64,000 nucleotides of DNA from Bretschneidera sinensis (taxonomy: Eukaryota; Streptophyta; Magnoliopsida; Brassicales; Akaniaceae). Where the stretch lies: positions 111,581,036 to 111,645,035 of the forward strand of contig CM043699.1 in the NCBI GenBank assembly GCA_023935145.1, in the 5' to 3' direction. Shown here piece by piece: positions 48,307 to 60,601 of the stretch (the stretch's first letter is position 1; the number at the start of each line of letters is the position of its first letter). The translations under genes were made by a program, and so were the position numbers. A model generated the notes under the pieces. It saw only the letters and a program-made list of their open reading frames with translations, ran no database searches and was not told the DNA's origin.

Positions 48307-50136
48307 CATACGTTGGTGTCGCTGATGGCCGCATCTTTAAATGGCATATTGATTCCGTTAGTTGGACTGATTTTGCAGTCACCTCTACTAACAGGTATCG
48401 TATAGTACTTATTTTTTTTTTTTGAACTTTATATTTCAACTTTGCAGTCACCTCTTCTAACGTTAGAGCTGATAAAACTGGGTTCAAGTCGGGCTTTCAA
48501 TGGCATGAAAAGTATTTTAACATCACATGGAATAAATATTATTTAGGTTGAAAAGTATATTGAAATATTATTGTTAGAGAGCATGCTACTTGTTTAAAGT
48601 TTTGACTGATTGGAAAAGTAATTTTCAAGGAAGGAATGTGTTCGCCCAAGAGCACCGGAGTTGGAGCATGTGTGTGGGAGGCCATTAGGACTACATTTTG
48701 AGCATAAGACTGGAGATCTCTACGTTTGCGATTGTTACTTAGGCCTTCTAGTAGTAAAGCCTACAGGAGGTTTGGCCACACCCGTGGTCAAAGAAGTTGA
48801 AAATCGCCCCCTTGACTTCACCAACCATTTGGACATTGATGAGCAGGAAGATCTTATTTACTTCACTGATAGCAGTAAATACTACAGTATAAGGTAATCT
48901 ACGCAGAAACAAATTTACGCTCATTATCTTATTTAGTATTAAGGTTCTATATGGAGACACTTCTTGATGTCTATTCTATTTTCTTCCAAAGTAGAAGGTA
49001 ATTATATTTTGCAGTAGGATATTTAAGTACTGTTTGTTCTAGCTTCTCAAAGGATTTTAGCTTTCATTAAACATAAATTAATTCAAACACAAAAGAATTG
49101 GTTTCTGGGAAGAATGAGAAGCTAAAAAAACAGATTCTAAAAAGCTAGTATTAAATTTGTGTCAAAGTTTACTTTGGCAGTTTTTTTTACACAATTTTTA
49201 TCAAAACGCAGCCATATATTTGTTTTACTAAAAGCTTTTTAAAAAACCCTTTTTGACTCCAAACAACCGACGTTGCAATTAGGTCAAACAGATTGTTAGT
49301 GTACTTTCATCGTGATAATAATAATTTGGAACATCTTATAGGAAATTTGATGGAAAACATAGTTCTTTATCGTGTAAATTGATTCAAATACGGATTTCAA
49401 GTATCTTATAATTTGGGATCACATAAATGCCATAGCTTGCTAAAATTTATCAACACATGAAAACAGTTTACTTCCTCCTTTTCTGAAATGAGAAGGGTTA
49501 CAATTTTTCTATCTTTTTTTGGTAAAGACGTAAACAATTTTATGCTTTTTTTTTCTTTCATTTGCAGGACAGTTATGCAAATGTTTTTGCTTCAAGACCA
49601 TACAGGCAGATTAATTAGATATGATAAATCAAGCAAAGAAGCAAAATCAATATTAGAAGGCCTTCGTTTTCCAAATGGTGTTGCATTAAGCAAAGATCAT
49701 TCCATTGTACTAGTAGCTGAATCTGTTACCTGTCTTGTTCATAGAGTTTGGCTCGAAGGGCCTAATACTGGAAAGCATGATATTTTTGCTGAGCTTCCAG
49801 GATTCCCTGACAATATCAGAAGAAATTCAAAAGGGGAATTTTGGATTGCCTTGAATGCAAAAAAGGGATTTTTGTCAAAGTTGGTTCTTTCTTCCCCATG
49901 GATTGGGAAAGCCTTCTCAAAGACATTTAGCTCCGAAACTTTGGAATATTTAGTAGCAGGATGGGAGCCGCATGCTATTGCTGTAAAACTAAGTGAGAAA
50001 GGAGAAATTCTGGAAATTTTAGAAGATAGTCGAGGGAAGACTTTTGAGGTTTATTAGCGAAACGGTGGAGAAAGATGGGAAGCTGTGGTTTGGATCTATT
50101 GCAGAGCCTTTTATTGGCATTTACGATCTAAAATAG
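48307..50136 (+). pseudogene. Strictosidine synthase-like gene, remainder of exon 1 and exons 2-4
   Basis: After the Tat element the gene resumes at YVGVADGRIFKWHIDSVSWT (48309-48394, ending at GT 48395). The next exon is 48630-48893 (RPRAPELEHVCGRPLGL, TGDLYVCDCYLGLLVV, FTNHLDIDEQEDLIYFTD), and the last exon is 49568-50136 (DHTGRLIRYDKSSKEAKS, LRFPNGVALSKDHSIVLVAE, ELPGFPDNIRRNSKGEFWIA). All junctions are GT-AG. SSL proteins are six-bladed beta-propellers of secretory compartments, related to strictosidine synthase but mostly of unknown activity. An extra T near 50045 shifts the frame, and the true C-terminus (DGKLWFGSIAEPFIGIYDL) is read in another frame to the stop at 50134-50136. Together with the split exon this is a pseudogene. 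Confidence 0.9.
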
Positions 50137-50439
50137 TGACAATTAAAAATTCTGAATCCTTTCTTCTCTCTTATGTTTAATGCATGGTTTTGGTGTATAT
50201 TATGTATTACTTAGGAAGAAAGTATTTTCCAGTGTTGAAAGGTGGTGCTTGATCAGTCTGAAAAACAATCTTTTTTTTTCGTTGGGAATATCAATAAATA
50301 ATTTTAAAAACACAATGCTTTTATTGTAACTCTGTACGTTATTTTTGGGTTTTCTCAAGACGAGAATGGAAAGAAAATCACTATAAATTCCTTTTAGATG
50401 TTACTGGTAAAATATTGAACAATTCAACCGGACGAGAAA

Positions 50440-50720
50440 ACGTCCTGATAAGAGGACATTCACCGCAAGAAAAAGAAACATCTGTGACGGGATCTCATTG
50501 CAGATGATCCCGTTGTAATTTACCACGTCGTAAATAATAACAATCATTAGCGACGGGCTCAGCGAGGGGAATCTCTTTGCTAAAGATAGTAGCAGCATCA
50601 GCGGGGGATTCCCCTCGCTCAGTCCGTTGCAAATTCAAATAATCATCAGTTGCTACTATCTTCAACGAAGGGATTTTCCTTGCTGAGCACGTCACTAATG
50701 ATTGTTTGAGTTTTTGTAAT
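50440..50720. repeat. Subterminal inverted repeats of the CACTA element
   Basis: Copies of a roughly 35-base word containing ATCATTAGCGACGGGCTCAG and GCGAGGGGAATC occur on both strands at about 50538-50573, 50600-50632 (reverse) and 50671-50706 (reverse). They are separated by GATAGTAGCA words. Confidence 0.7.
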
Positions 50721-50937
50721 ATTTCATGAAATATTTTCAAAAATAGAAAAATTTCTGCTCAATTTCCTACTAACAATATATTGAATTTACATTCAAATTT
50801 GTAGATCACTACATCAATATGAAGTGAACAAATTCTAATTATATTCAAAATTATAAAAACAATGTACAATATCCAAATATAATAATAATGAACATGGAAT
50901 GTAATAATATTTAAATAAAATATCCTAAGGGTCCCCA

Positions 50938-52770
50938 AGGTCATCGCCACGCACAGGATCCTCATTGGCCTCATCATCCTCCCCAGCATCATTAAGAGAA
51001 AGCTGAAACAAAAAGGTAAGCATTATTAGTATTATTGAATGAAAAACTGAATAAGTTAATTTCAAAGCATTTTGGTAGAAAACCGCAAAGTTATCTACTT
51101 TTTATTACTAAAACCCCTGAGTTTGTAACCCGTGATCCGAAATGAATTTTGTTTATTTCCACTAGTCACATTCTACGTGATGGTAACCCCAACTCGCCCA
51201 TTGGACAAGTACTCTACTCTTTTGACCTTAAAACCGCTAAGTTATCTTCGTTTTTATACCGAAACCCTATGAGTTTGTAACATGTGATCCGAAATGGACT
51301 CCATTTGTTCCTACTAGACACATTCTACCAAATAGACATGACAGTAACCTCGCCTCGTCCGTTAGACAAGTACTCTGCTCTTTTGACCTTAAAACCGCTA
51401 AGTTATCTACATCTTTTGACAACTACTATGTTATGAAAATAACAAAGTTAACATGTGAGTATGTGTATGCTTACATCTGGTCCGGGTGATGGTCGAGGTC
51501 CGACATTTGAAGGACTGATGCCCAACTTCGAACACATGAGATTCATAGTCTTCTCTATCGCCTTCTTCACGTTTTTCTTGAATCATCTGGTACACATAGC
51601 GCTGTTGGGACTCGGTAAACTCTGGTTCTGATGCATCGAATGTCAAGGTGGGAGTGGGGCACGAAGAACATCTAGATGTGGACCCTCGCTTAGTATGAGG
51701 GTCAATCCAATTGCCATATCCATAATTCTTCCCTTTGCTAGATCCACCAAACATTGGCAACCATGTTTCCTCGTCGAAATCCGGCTCTGAGGAGGGATCA
51801 TCTTTATATTTCTCGTGCAACACCTCATTATATCTCTCCTACAATGAAAAATGACCATATTGCATCAATATGCATGATTAAAACATTAATGAAAGAACAT
51901 ACTAATTATACTTACACTACATACTACTTATGAAACAAAAAAATAGTACTTGCAACGACAACTTTCGACTTGGTGTCCACAAATTCACCGAATCCTTTTC
52001 TCTTATATGTCTCTAAGAGCAGATCAATATTGGAAGGCTCGTGACCTAGCTTCTTCTTCTGCACATAGTAATGAATTTTGTTAGTGAAAATTCAAATGAA
52101 TTACAACAGATAACCATATATATTTTGCCTAAGAATGAAAACATCATACCAGTCTCTCCTTATGTTGCGGTATACTGATGAACCTCGTCAAATGGTGGAC
52201 AATCTCACCTCCCGTATGCCTATTTGAAAATGCTTTCTTGGAATGCTCTTCCAGGACGGTTGAGACCAGATATCACAACCCCTCCCAAAATGGTTGTCTC
52301 AGCTCATGGTCATGCCACCCCTTCCACACACTCACATCTTCAGTATTCATAACTATTTTCGCCCTTTTTTGAAGCTTTGATAGATTATCAGAGATATGAT
52401 TGGCAGTGATGTGATCAAAGGCGCTTCTGGCCTGAGCTTGAATTTCTTTAGTCTGAAACCTATAGTGTTCCTGAAAACAACCAAGAAGACATTAATTAAA
52501 ATCTGTTTTTTTTTTTTACTGGTGCACATATGTTTAACATGTATGTATAAGTAAAGGCATTTATTACTTAATAGAAAATATAGTGTTTCTATACCAAAAA
52601 GTCTCTCCAAACAACATCCCTCATAGATTTCGGCTAATGGTTCCATGAAGGACAAGGAGCTGGCATATGCCACATAGTAATGTGGGAAATGACACCCACC
52701 ACCTTGTCGCACCCCGAAAAGCCCTATAAACACCCACCACCTTCTCCCTCGACCTCTAATCACCATCATG
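50938..52770 (-). pseudogene. CACTA TNP1/PttA-like transposase gene, multi-exon and decayed
   Basis: Minus-strand pieces in order: 52769-52700 (RGRGRRWWVF); about 52460-52150 (QARSAFDHITANHISDNLSK, VWKGWHDHELRQPFWEGL, HTGGEIVHHLTRFISIPQHK); 52060-51960 (EPSNIDLLLETYKRKGFGEF); 51840-51450 (ERYNEVLHEKYKDDPSSEPD, DEETWLPMFGGSSKGKNYGY, SEPEFTESQQRYVYQMIQE); and an acidic last exon 51003-50938 (NDAGEDDEANEDPVRGDDLG). This is the layout of the plant transposase (Ptta/En/Spm, PF03004 from memory). At least one stop lies inside (after FWEGL). The product normally binds the subterminal repeats. Confidence 0.72.
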
Positions 52771-54359
52771 TCTTATAAAAAAACCGAATGAATAAAATTG
52801 GTAAAAACAATTTAAAAGTGATACAAATGGTTTACAAGTTATACAAATAGCAAGAGAAATTCATTCAATTTATACAACTAGTACAATATATATCATTAAT
52901 ATGCATGGATTAAATTTTTACCATTCACTGATCGACATCCATGTAAGTACCAGAGTTGGCATCATCATCATCATTATTATCGTCAACATCATTATCATTA
53001 TCGTCGTCATCTTCTTCTTCTTCTTCTTGCATGAGGTCACCACTATATTCTTCTCAAGCATATATATATGGTCAACTCACAGTTCGGTTGCACGTATGTC
53101 TCTAAAAAAGTGACTGAGTTCTGTCAAAGCATCCCATATTGAGTATGGCAAAAAGTCACGGAATGCCAACGGTATTAATCTCTCCATGAACACGTGGCAA
53201 TCGTGACTCTTCATGCCGTGGAACTTGCACTCTTTTACTTTAACACATTGAGCTATTTTGGAGGCATATCCATCCGGGAACTTCAACTTTGAAACCCGTT
53301 CGCACACAACCTTTATCTGAGACTTGTCCAATGTGTAGGTTGCTTTAGGTCTCTTCATTTTTCCATTCACTTCAACCGACTCTAATTGTGGGCGTTTACA
53401 TAACTCTTTTATATCTTCTAGAGCATTTGCATTGTCTTTTGTGGCTTTGGTATCCATAACAGTGTTGAAGACATTATCGAAAACATGTTTCTTAATATGC
53501 ATGACGTCCAAATAATGGCGAACTAGATTTGTTGACCAGTAAGGCAATTCCTAAAAGATACTTCTTTTCACCCAGTTGTGCTCCTTTCCAAATCCAGGAA
53601 TCACCTATATTGACCCACGTCCAAAGGTGATTTGTTCGAAAGAGAAAATTATCTCTTTCAATTCTTCGCCAGACAACCGATGCAGCGGGAAAGAGTACTC
53701 CACTATATTCTTTTTGAAACTATATTTTTGTTTTCGGAAAATATGATCAATTGGTAAGAATTGACTAGGGGTGAGCATGAAATCTGGTTGACCAGGGAAC
53801 TCGACCTAAACTGATATAATGGGTTGGGTTGGGTTGTGTCTTTTTAGAGATTGGGTTAGGTTGGGTTGAAAATATTTTGAACCCGATGGGTTGGGTTGGG
53901 TCATGGGGTCAAAATTTTCAACCGATTCAAACCAGTAACCCGATCAAATATATAATTATATATTTTATATTTATTGAATATAAAATAATGCGTAAATAAT
54001 TATAGTATAATTGTAAAATATATAATCATAAAATGTCAATTCTGATTACTACTAGTGTATAAAATTATATGTAGCAGATACTCCAATGTCCAAACAAGTC
54101 TCATACTTTCCAGTTACCCATTTTTTAGTTTCAAATATTTACACTAGAAACAAATACTGATTTTGAGTTAGAAATAGTTTTAATAATTATTCTTAAGCAT
54201 AACTTTAATTAGAATAAATTGATGCACAATTAATTTATACTAACAAAATTCTTATTTCTTGTACCGTTGTAACTATAAAATAAACATAGAAATTAACACT
54301 CTAACCTACAAGATTCCAGTTAGGATCAATGTATGTAGATAAACTTATATTCCAAAAAG

Positions 54360-54653
54360 ATGTATCATAATGTTGATGGAAGAAATGTTGAATGTATGAT
54401 AAAGCTTAGTAATACCATCTTGCTGGAAGTCTTTCATGCAAACATTATTGAACCATCCAATTTGCCTCTCTGTGACCTTTTAAGAGCCCCTATGTCGCTT
54501 CCAAGTGCATTAAAGCATAGTCCAAAAATTAGACTGATTAGTGAGAAAGCATTAGCACGGCCAACAAATGCCGAGTTACTAAAATATGTTATTAGCAACT
54601 GTCCAGAAATCCAGATTTCCTTCGTAATTGAACAATCTTCTAAAGTAAGTTAA
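54360..54653 (+). other. Unidentified 97-codon frame inside the hAT element
   Basis: It reads in part NTILLEVFHANIIEPSNLPL, MSLPSALKHSPKIRLISEKA and ELLKYVISNCPEIQISFVIE. The composition is protein-like, with no obvious repeats, and it ends where the oppositely oriented PPR homology begins. I do not recognise the family. It may be another captured host exon. No expression evidence is visible. Confidence 0.4.
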
Positions 54654-55004
54654 ATTCATGTCAACTAAAGCAGTTCTTAGCGCAATATTTAGATGAAGAT
54701 TGTGTTTTTCAATATAATGATGAATCCACATTCTAACATCAAGGGCTGTAGGTTGTGAGCATGCATATAAGAAATTGACCATGGTCACTTCATCAGGCTT
54801 TATATTACTTGCTTGCATTTCATGAAACAATGCCAAAGCATCCTTACCAAGTTTGGCTTCAGCGTAGCCTCTAATTATGGCATTCCATGGCACAACATCA
54901 TTCTCTTGCATGTCATCAAAAAAATTCTTAGCCGTATCCAAAAAACCAAATTTAGCATAACTTACAACCATTGTAGTCCATGAGACAATCGTTTTCTTTT
55001 CCAT
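54640..55004 (-). pseudogene. Captured fragment of a PLS-class pentatricopeptide repeat (PPR) gene
   Basis: From Met 55004 the frame reads VSWTTMVVSYAKFGFLDTAK, NDVVPWNAIIRGYAEAKLG, LALFHEMQASNIKPDEVTMV, then LYACSQPTALDVRMWIHHYI and LRTALVDM. These are consecutive P, L and S repeats of an organellar RNA-editing-type PPR protein. From memory the closest known type is Arabidopsis SLO1 (SLOW GROWTH 1). Homology ends abruptly after ALVDM near 54650, where the normal next word would be YAKCG. The piece covers about three and a half repeats of a protein normally over 600 residues. It cannot act as a full PPR protein. Confidence 0.88.
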
Positions 55005-55749
55005 GTTATCAAATATTCTGTGCTGTCAGGCACACATATTTTACTTGTAATATGAACAAACTTAGTTTTGGATTTAATATAATTTTTTTTTTGTTATATA
55101 ATATGTATGGTTTAATTATTTAGTAATATATCAACCCGGTGACCCAAACCGATTAGAATGGGTTAGGTTGAGTTGAGGTTGGATGGGTTCTTGGGTTGGG
55201 TTGAGATTTTTCCAACCTGGTATGAATGTGTTGGGTTGAAATGTTAAGATAACTCGACCAAAATGACCCATGCTCACCCCTAGAATTGACGATGGCACTC
55301 AAACCAACAGTTTTTATGACCATGAGGCAGTCAGAATGACTTGGTAAGCTCCATACAGTAAAGATAAGCCAATATCCCATGATTACTCCAACTAGAAAGC
55401 ATACTATACACGGGAAAGTCACTAATCGTCCATAGAAGTGAGACCTTCATATTGAAAATTTGTTTTTTTAGATGCATCGTAAGTAATAACTCCATCTGTC
55501 CACAACGTCATCAACTCATCTACCATCGGCCTCAAATAGACATCCAGATTTTTGCCCGGGTGTTCTGGACCTGGAATGACCAAGGATAAGAAAAGAAACT
55601 TCATGCACATCCTTGGTGGTAAGTTGTACGGGGTGACAAATATCGACCAACAAGAGTAAGGAGCAGCCGAATGACCGAACGGTGTGAACCCATCAGTCGA
55701 GCGTCCCAATCTAACATTCCATGGTTTGACGGAAAACGACGAATGTTTA

Positions 55750-57715
55750 TATAATGACCCATCTCGGGTTGGCCACCCCTGAGACAGTGTTGTCATATTT
55801 TGAAAATCCCAGCATGACACATATATGCAACAAGAAAAATAACACCAACAAATTTTTTTACATCAATCGTCAACCCTCAACAGGGGAGATACATCATTAT
55901 GATATTGACTTAAACATTTTATACAACATAATATGCATGAATATTTAAAAATAAATTTTTATTTTATTTTCTCATTAGTTAGAGGATGTGGACACGTACA
56001 TAACTTACAGATAATGATTTCGTCTGAAACTCAACTCACCAAACTATCTGTTCTGTTTGTTACCTGAAATCATTGTACAATGAGGGATGAGCTTAACAAT
56101 CTCAGTGAATTAAATTTAATAGAAGTATTCAATTTGTATAAATAGTCTTTTAATATTTAATTATTTATATCTCATATAACTTGATAATAGCATTCTACTA
56201 TCACTACACATATCATAAGTCTCATTCTCTATCAATCTCTTCTTTATATATATATTTGTTCACCTTAAGACCATCAATTATCTCATAATTACCTCGTTAT
56301 GAGGTTCATAGCATATAGTCTACCATTTAGATAGTTCTTATCATATCATACTTCCATGTTCCTTTTTCACCATAACTGTCTCTCTGTGAGACTCATTCAC
56401 CTATGAATAAATTTACAATAACAAACAACACTTTAGCATTTCAGTAATACAATCAATATTTAAAACAGACGCAATGCATGAATTATTATTAGGGAACGTC
56501 TTTTCATATGTCGACATATTTTTATCTTAGACCGGCTCCCTCCCGGTTCTTTTATCTCCAGCATATACCGACTGTCACGATTTTCATTTATTTCCAGCAT
56601 ATACCGGCTATCACGGTTTTTCATTTAGACCGACCCCCTCCCAATTCTTTTATTTCATGCATATTCATATGCATATGAACAATGATGTGAAATATGCATA
56701 TGAAGAATAATATGAAAACAAACATAAATTAGCTATCCTGATTATTCCCAAATTATTATTTGAAAAATTCCGCTAAATTCTTTTCCTCATAAATCATATC
56801 AAATCATCAACCATAGCTCGTTAAGATCCACTAAATTTCCTCTCCTCATAAATCATATCAAAATCATCAACCATAGCTCATCAAGAATTTCACTTATCAC
56901 CTTTATTATTAAATCGACTAATTATTCCAATAATATTATTTCTCATAAAATAATTCTCTACATATCCACTATTCCTATCATACTTATCAACCAACTTTCA
57001 TCTACCACTAAAGCATAAGTTAATAATTTATTCTAATATTATCACTAGATATTTCATATTTATCTTGATTACTTAAAGTAAATCTAACTCACCACGTAGC
57101 ACTTAAAGCTACCCGTGGATCACTTCCTTGCTTTTCCTACTCCTCTCAGCAATTTCCCCCGGTTACTGATTGTCAGCACCTGACATAATGTTTATATTAA
57201 AATTTCTAATTTATTATTCAATTCTTCCATAATTCACATCCTTTGAAAATTTTCACTTTGAATTCCGAGAAATTTTATATATGCTAGATTTCAAAAATAA
57301 AAGTTACATTATTATCTTTTGTTTTTCTTAGAGCTTCTCGTGCCTTTCTATACCCCTTCAAAATTTTACTCTTAAAGAAATAGAGTAGCTTGAATTGAGG
57401 AAAGGAGAAACCAAACAGGATTTGGTAAGATTTTTATAAAATAAACTAAAGTTATATATATATATATATATAACTTTAAACTTCAACACCTCCCCCTCCT
57501 TGTGTTTGCCACGAAATGTTAACGTGTCTTACATGCATGCTTGTCATTTCTTTTGGCAACAAGTGTTGCCAACTGTTGCCATGGTTTTTTTTTTTTTTTT
57601 TTTTTAAGAATTATTTTATTCAAATAATAAATCTTTCACATATATATTATTTTAATTCCATGTCGTATTTATTAAATTACTTCTTTATCCTTACTTTACG
57701 AATACGGGTATTACA
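55750..57715 (-). repeat. 3' LTR of Tekay copy 1
   Basis: It ends GGGTATTACA on the plus strand, directly before the pol 3' end at 57728. It carries a short series of ACCGGCT...CACGGTTTT repeats near 56525-56640 and a TA microsatellite at 57452-57472. Confidence 0.82.
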
Positions 57716-57727
57716 ATTCTACCCACC

Positions 57728-59300
57728 TTATAAAAATTTCGTCATCGAAATTTCCCCTTTACCTAACTCAAGAAACAATTGTGAATAATATTTCTTCATA
57801 ATTGTCTCACGCTTCCAAGTAATCTCTTCAACATCCTTATTCCGCCACAAAACTTGAACTAATGAAATTATTTTATTATGCAAGACTTGTTCCTTTTTGT
57901 CTAAAATTCTCATTAGTACTTGTATAAAAGTCGAATCTTTCTGAATTTCTATAGCTTGGCTCGAAATATTATGAGATTTATCAAGTAAGCACTCTCGCCA
58001 AAGTGAAACATGGAATACGTTATGTCACTGCTTCAACTCTGGAGGGAAATCCAGGCTATTCACAACTAGCCCAACTTTCTCAACAACCTCATAGGGTCCC
58101 ACTTACCTCAGACTCAATTTTCTTTTCTTTTTGATCCTCAACAAACCTTTTCATAGAGATATTTTTAATTACACCAAATCACCTACTTGAATTCAAGAGG
58201 TCTCCTTCTATTATTAGCGTAGCTATTCGGTCTACTCAGTGCTACTTTACGGTTCTCTCTAACTAGTTTGATCCTCTCAGTTGTTAACTCAATAATTGGT
58301 GGACTAAATATATTTCTCTCTCCTACTTCTTTCCAACATACTGGAGTTCTTCACCTTCTACCCATCTGTTGAGAATGAAAAATAATATTAAATTGTAACT
58401 ACGTACCCGTGGCTTTTGAAAGCCTCTCCAAAACCAAGATGTAATTCTAGCATCTCTATTTGACACTATGCTTAATAGTATTCCATACAACCTCACAATC
58501 TTAGCTACATACAGTTTAGCCAACTTTTTAGGACTCCAATTTGTTCTAGTTGGAAGAAATTAAGGTGACTTAGAAAGTCTATCTACTACCACTTACACTG
58601 TATCATGACCTCTTTGAGTATGGAAAAATCCAAAAATAAAATCTATGCTCATATTTTTCTATGGTCATTCGAGCACAGGAAAAGGCTGTAGTAAGTCTCC
58701 CGGATTTTTGTTCTTTGACTTCACTTGTTGGCAAACTAAACATCTAGAAATATATTCAGCTATATCCTTTATCAATTCTGACCACCAGTAATTCTATCTC
58801 AACCCTATATACATCTTATTGTTACTCGAATGCATCGAATATACATCATCATGTACCTCTCTCAACATCTTCTTTCTCAACTCCGCATCATTGGGAACAC
58901 AAATCCATGTTCCAATACCAAAATACCCCAATTTCAAATTTTGAACTCATATTGCTTTCTAGTAAGCATTCAATGCTTAATCTTTTCTATCTCTTCATCT
59001 CTACCTTGTATTTTTAAAACATTTTACTATGGATGACTGTATAACCATATTCGTTAACCATGATCCTCTATCACTGATATTCAACTTCATTCTTATCTCT
59101 CTTAAATCTATCATCAATTTCACCTCAGGACTCCCAATAGTAGTTAACCTTCTTGTAGACTTTCTACTCAATGCATCAGCCATCACCTTTGCATTTGCTA
59201 GATGATAGTGAATTGTACAATCATAGTCACTAATCAACTCCATCCACCTCTCACAAGTGGCTCCATACAGATGATGTCTCCAATCTTTAAAGTAAACACT
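57728..59300 (-). pseudogene. Tekay copy 1 pol fragment: RNase H, integrase, chromodomain region
   Basis: 59243-59140 is the end of RNase H (LISDYDCTIHYHLANAKVMA, DALSRKSTRRL). 58523-58400 shows integrase (VAKIVRLYGILLSIVSNRDA, FWRGFQKP). 57913-57730 shows the chromodomain end (ILDKKEQVLHNKIISLVQVL, DVEEITWKRETIMKKYYSQL). Stops and frame changes are frequent. The chromodomain-like ILDxKEQVLRxKxIPLxxVLWRN ending identifies the Tekay/del lineage. Confidence 0.85.
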
Positions 59301-59307
59301 ATGGCAT

Positions 59308-60595
59308 TGATAAGTGCTTAAATATTCATATTTAAGCCCCTTAATTTATAGTTGTTAGACTCTTTGTTTATATATTTTAGTAGATTCTACTTCATTTTTG
59401 TGTTTTCTGTGTTTTTCATAGGTCTTTGAAGAAAAGATGACATTTTGGAGCTCTAAGGAAGAAAAACTGAAGATCTGGAACCAGCTAAGTGCGCTCGAGT
59501 GCACCTCCTCTGAGATCAAGCGCACAAGCACTCGTGCGCACACCTAGAAAGCTCAAGCGCACCCATGCACTTGAGCACAGAGGCATGTGATCGAGTGCAC
59601 ATGCACAGAGAGGCGGTAGAGCCAGTTTTGGAAAGATGTCTTCGGGTCTTATTTTGGAAATTAGGGTTTCGAGGCATCCTTAGAACCCTATATATAGTCT
59701 TGTAAAACATAGAAACTATACCTTTTGATTTTTCTTGGAGTTGTAAGCTTTGGAGAGGAAGTGACGACCCTTCTCCACAGTATTCTTCGGATTTTATCTT
59801 TCTACTTAGTTTAGTTTATGATGTTTGGCTTAAACAGCATGTGTAACTAACTTCTTAATAGGGCTCGATTGAAGCCCTAGTTATGCTTTTCTATATAAGA
59901 GTATTGTTTCCTTAGCAAATAGCCATGTTATGATGCTTTAATTGATTAATGTCTATTTTATTGAATTCCTCATAAATGTTTGTCTGATCAACGTATGCAT
60001 ATGGTATGGATTAGTTAGTTAGATCAATTTGGATGACCGAGTCTTGGGTTTGACAATAGTAACAAAAGAAATCCACGTCGGATTCTTAGGTTAATCAACA
60101 TGGGAAACCGGGAGTATACAACATGCCCTAGGTCTCGTGTGGTTGTCGATTTTCATAGACCTTATGCTCTCTTAAGGAACAACTCAGTATACACCATGCT
60201 GAATCCCTTAAGAGAGAAAAGAGTTAGAGTATACACCATGCCTAACTCGTTGCATAGGGAGATCAATAGTTTAAGGAGTGGACCAAGCTCTTAGGTTGAC
60301 AACCATTAGGTATTCATGGTAGGGCTAGAGCATTGGCACATTACTTATTGGGAAAGTATGATTAGTGGTGGATATCAAAGCCCTATGTTCTTATCATTAT
60401 CAATCTAGACTTAATATTTATTTCTATCAATTTTTACATTGTGAAACTGATTCTAAAACGAAATTCACTAATCCCTGTGGAGATGATCTCGTATTTGCAC
60501 ACTATGCTACTGTAGACCTTGTGCACTTGCAAGTAAAACAAGTTCGATTATTTGCTTATTAATTTAGGTAGATAAATGTTCAACAAATTTTTGGC
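59308..60595 (+). repeat. 5' LTR of the Athila-like element, 1288 bp
   Basis: It has TG...CA ends, with the primer site six bases downstream. The tail 60445-60500 (AATCCCTGTGGAGATGATCTCG) is a word typical of LTR U5 regions in this group. Confidence 0.8.
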
Positions 60596-60601
60596 GCCGT
60601 T

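Larger units (their letters stand above)
53766..55282. mobile_element. Non-autonomous hAT transposon carrying host gene fragments (Pack-type)
   Basis: The ends are the perfect 14-bp inverted repeat TAGGGGTGAGCATG (53766-53779) and CATGCTCACCCCTA (55269-55282). The 8-bp duplication GAATTGAC flanks it at 53758-53765 and 55283-55290, interrupting the CACTA TNP2 gene. Eight bases and this end sequence are characteristic of hAT elements. GGGTTGGGTTGGG subterminal runs lie near both ends (53820-53905 and 55157-55235). The interior encodes no transposase. Instead it holds part of a PPR gene and a second unidentified frame. Confidence 0.93.
50379..55749 (-). mobile_element. CACTA (En/Spm) transposon, left end to interruption by a gypsy LTR
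   Basis: The left end candidate is CACTATAAATTCC at 50379. The stretch 50440-50720 holds subterminal repeats in both orientations: AACAATCATTAGCGACGGGC at 50538 is matched in reverse complement at 50687-50706, and GAGCGAGGGGAATCCCC-type words recur. Subterminal repeats of this sort bind the TNP1-type protein in CACTA elements. Minus-strand genes follow: a TNP1/PttA-like gene, then TNP2. At 55750 the element is cut by a Tekay LTR, so its right end is missing here. Confidence 0.75.
53077..55749 (-). pseudogene. CACTA TNP2 transposase, split by a hAT insertion
   Basis: 55749-55291 reads PWNVRLGRSTDGFTPFGH, CWSIFVTPYNLPPRMCMK, LVIPGPEHPGKNLDVYL, then WTISDFPVYSMLSSWSNHG and CHRQF. After the hAT element the reading resumes at 53757 with FLPIDHIFRKQKYSFKKN and RLSGEELKEI, then after one stop and a frame change YWSTNLVRHYLDVMHIKKHV and HDCHVFMERLIPLAFRDFLP, the last from the adjoining DUF4218 domain. 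This order matches Transposase_21 (TNP2). The N-terminus is lost to the Tekay LTR at 55750. Several stops show it is dead. A very acidic Asp/Asn stretch at 52990-53040 follows downstream. Confidence 0.9.
55750..59307 (-). mobile_element. Tekay/del-type chromovirus, copy 1: 3' LTR and part of pol
   Basis: A 1966-bp LTR (55750-57715) is followed on the minus strand by pol sequence running C- to N-terminally up to 59307, where an Athila-like LTR cuts it. The LTR matches 61199-63615 in order (GGTTGGCCACCCCT, GACACATATATGCAAC, accgg...cccggttc blocks, CACCACGTAGCACTTAAAGCT). Its first bases are TATAATGACCC where the other has TGTAACGACCC. Confidence 0.85.
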
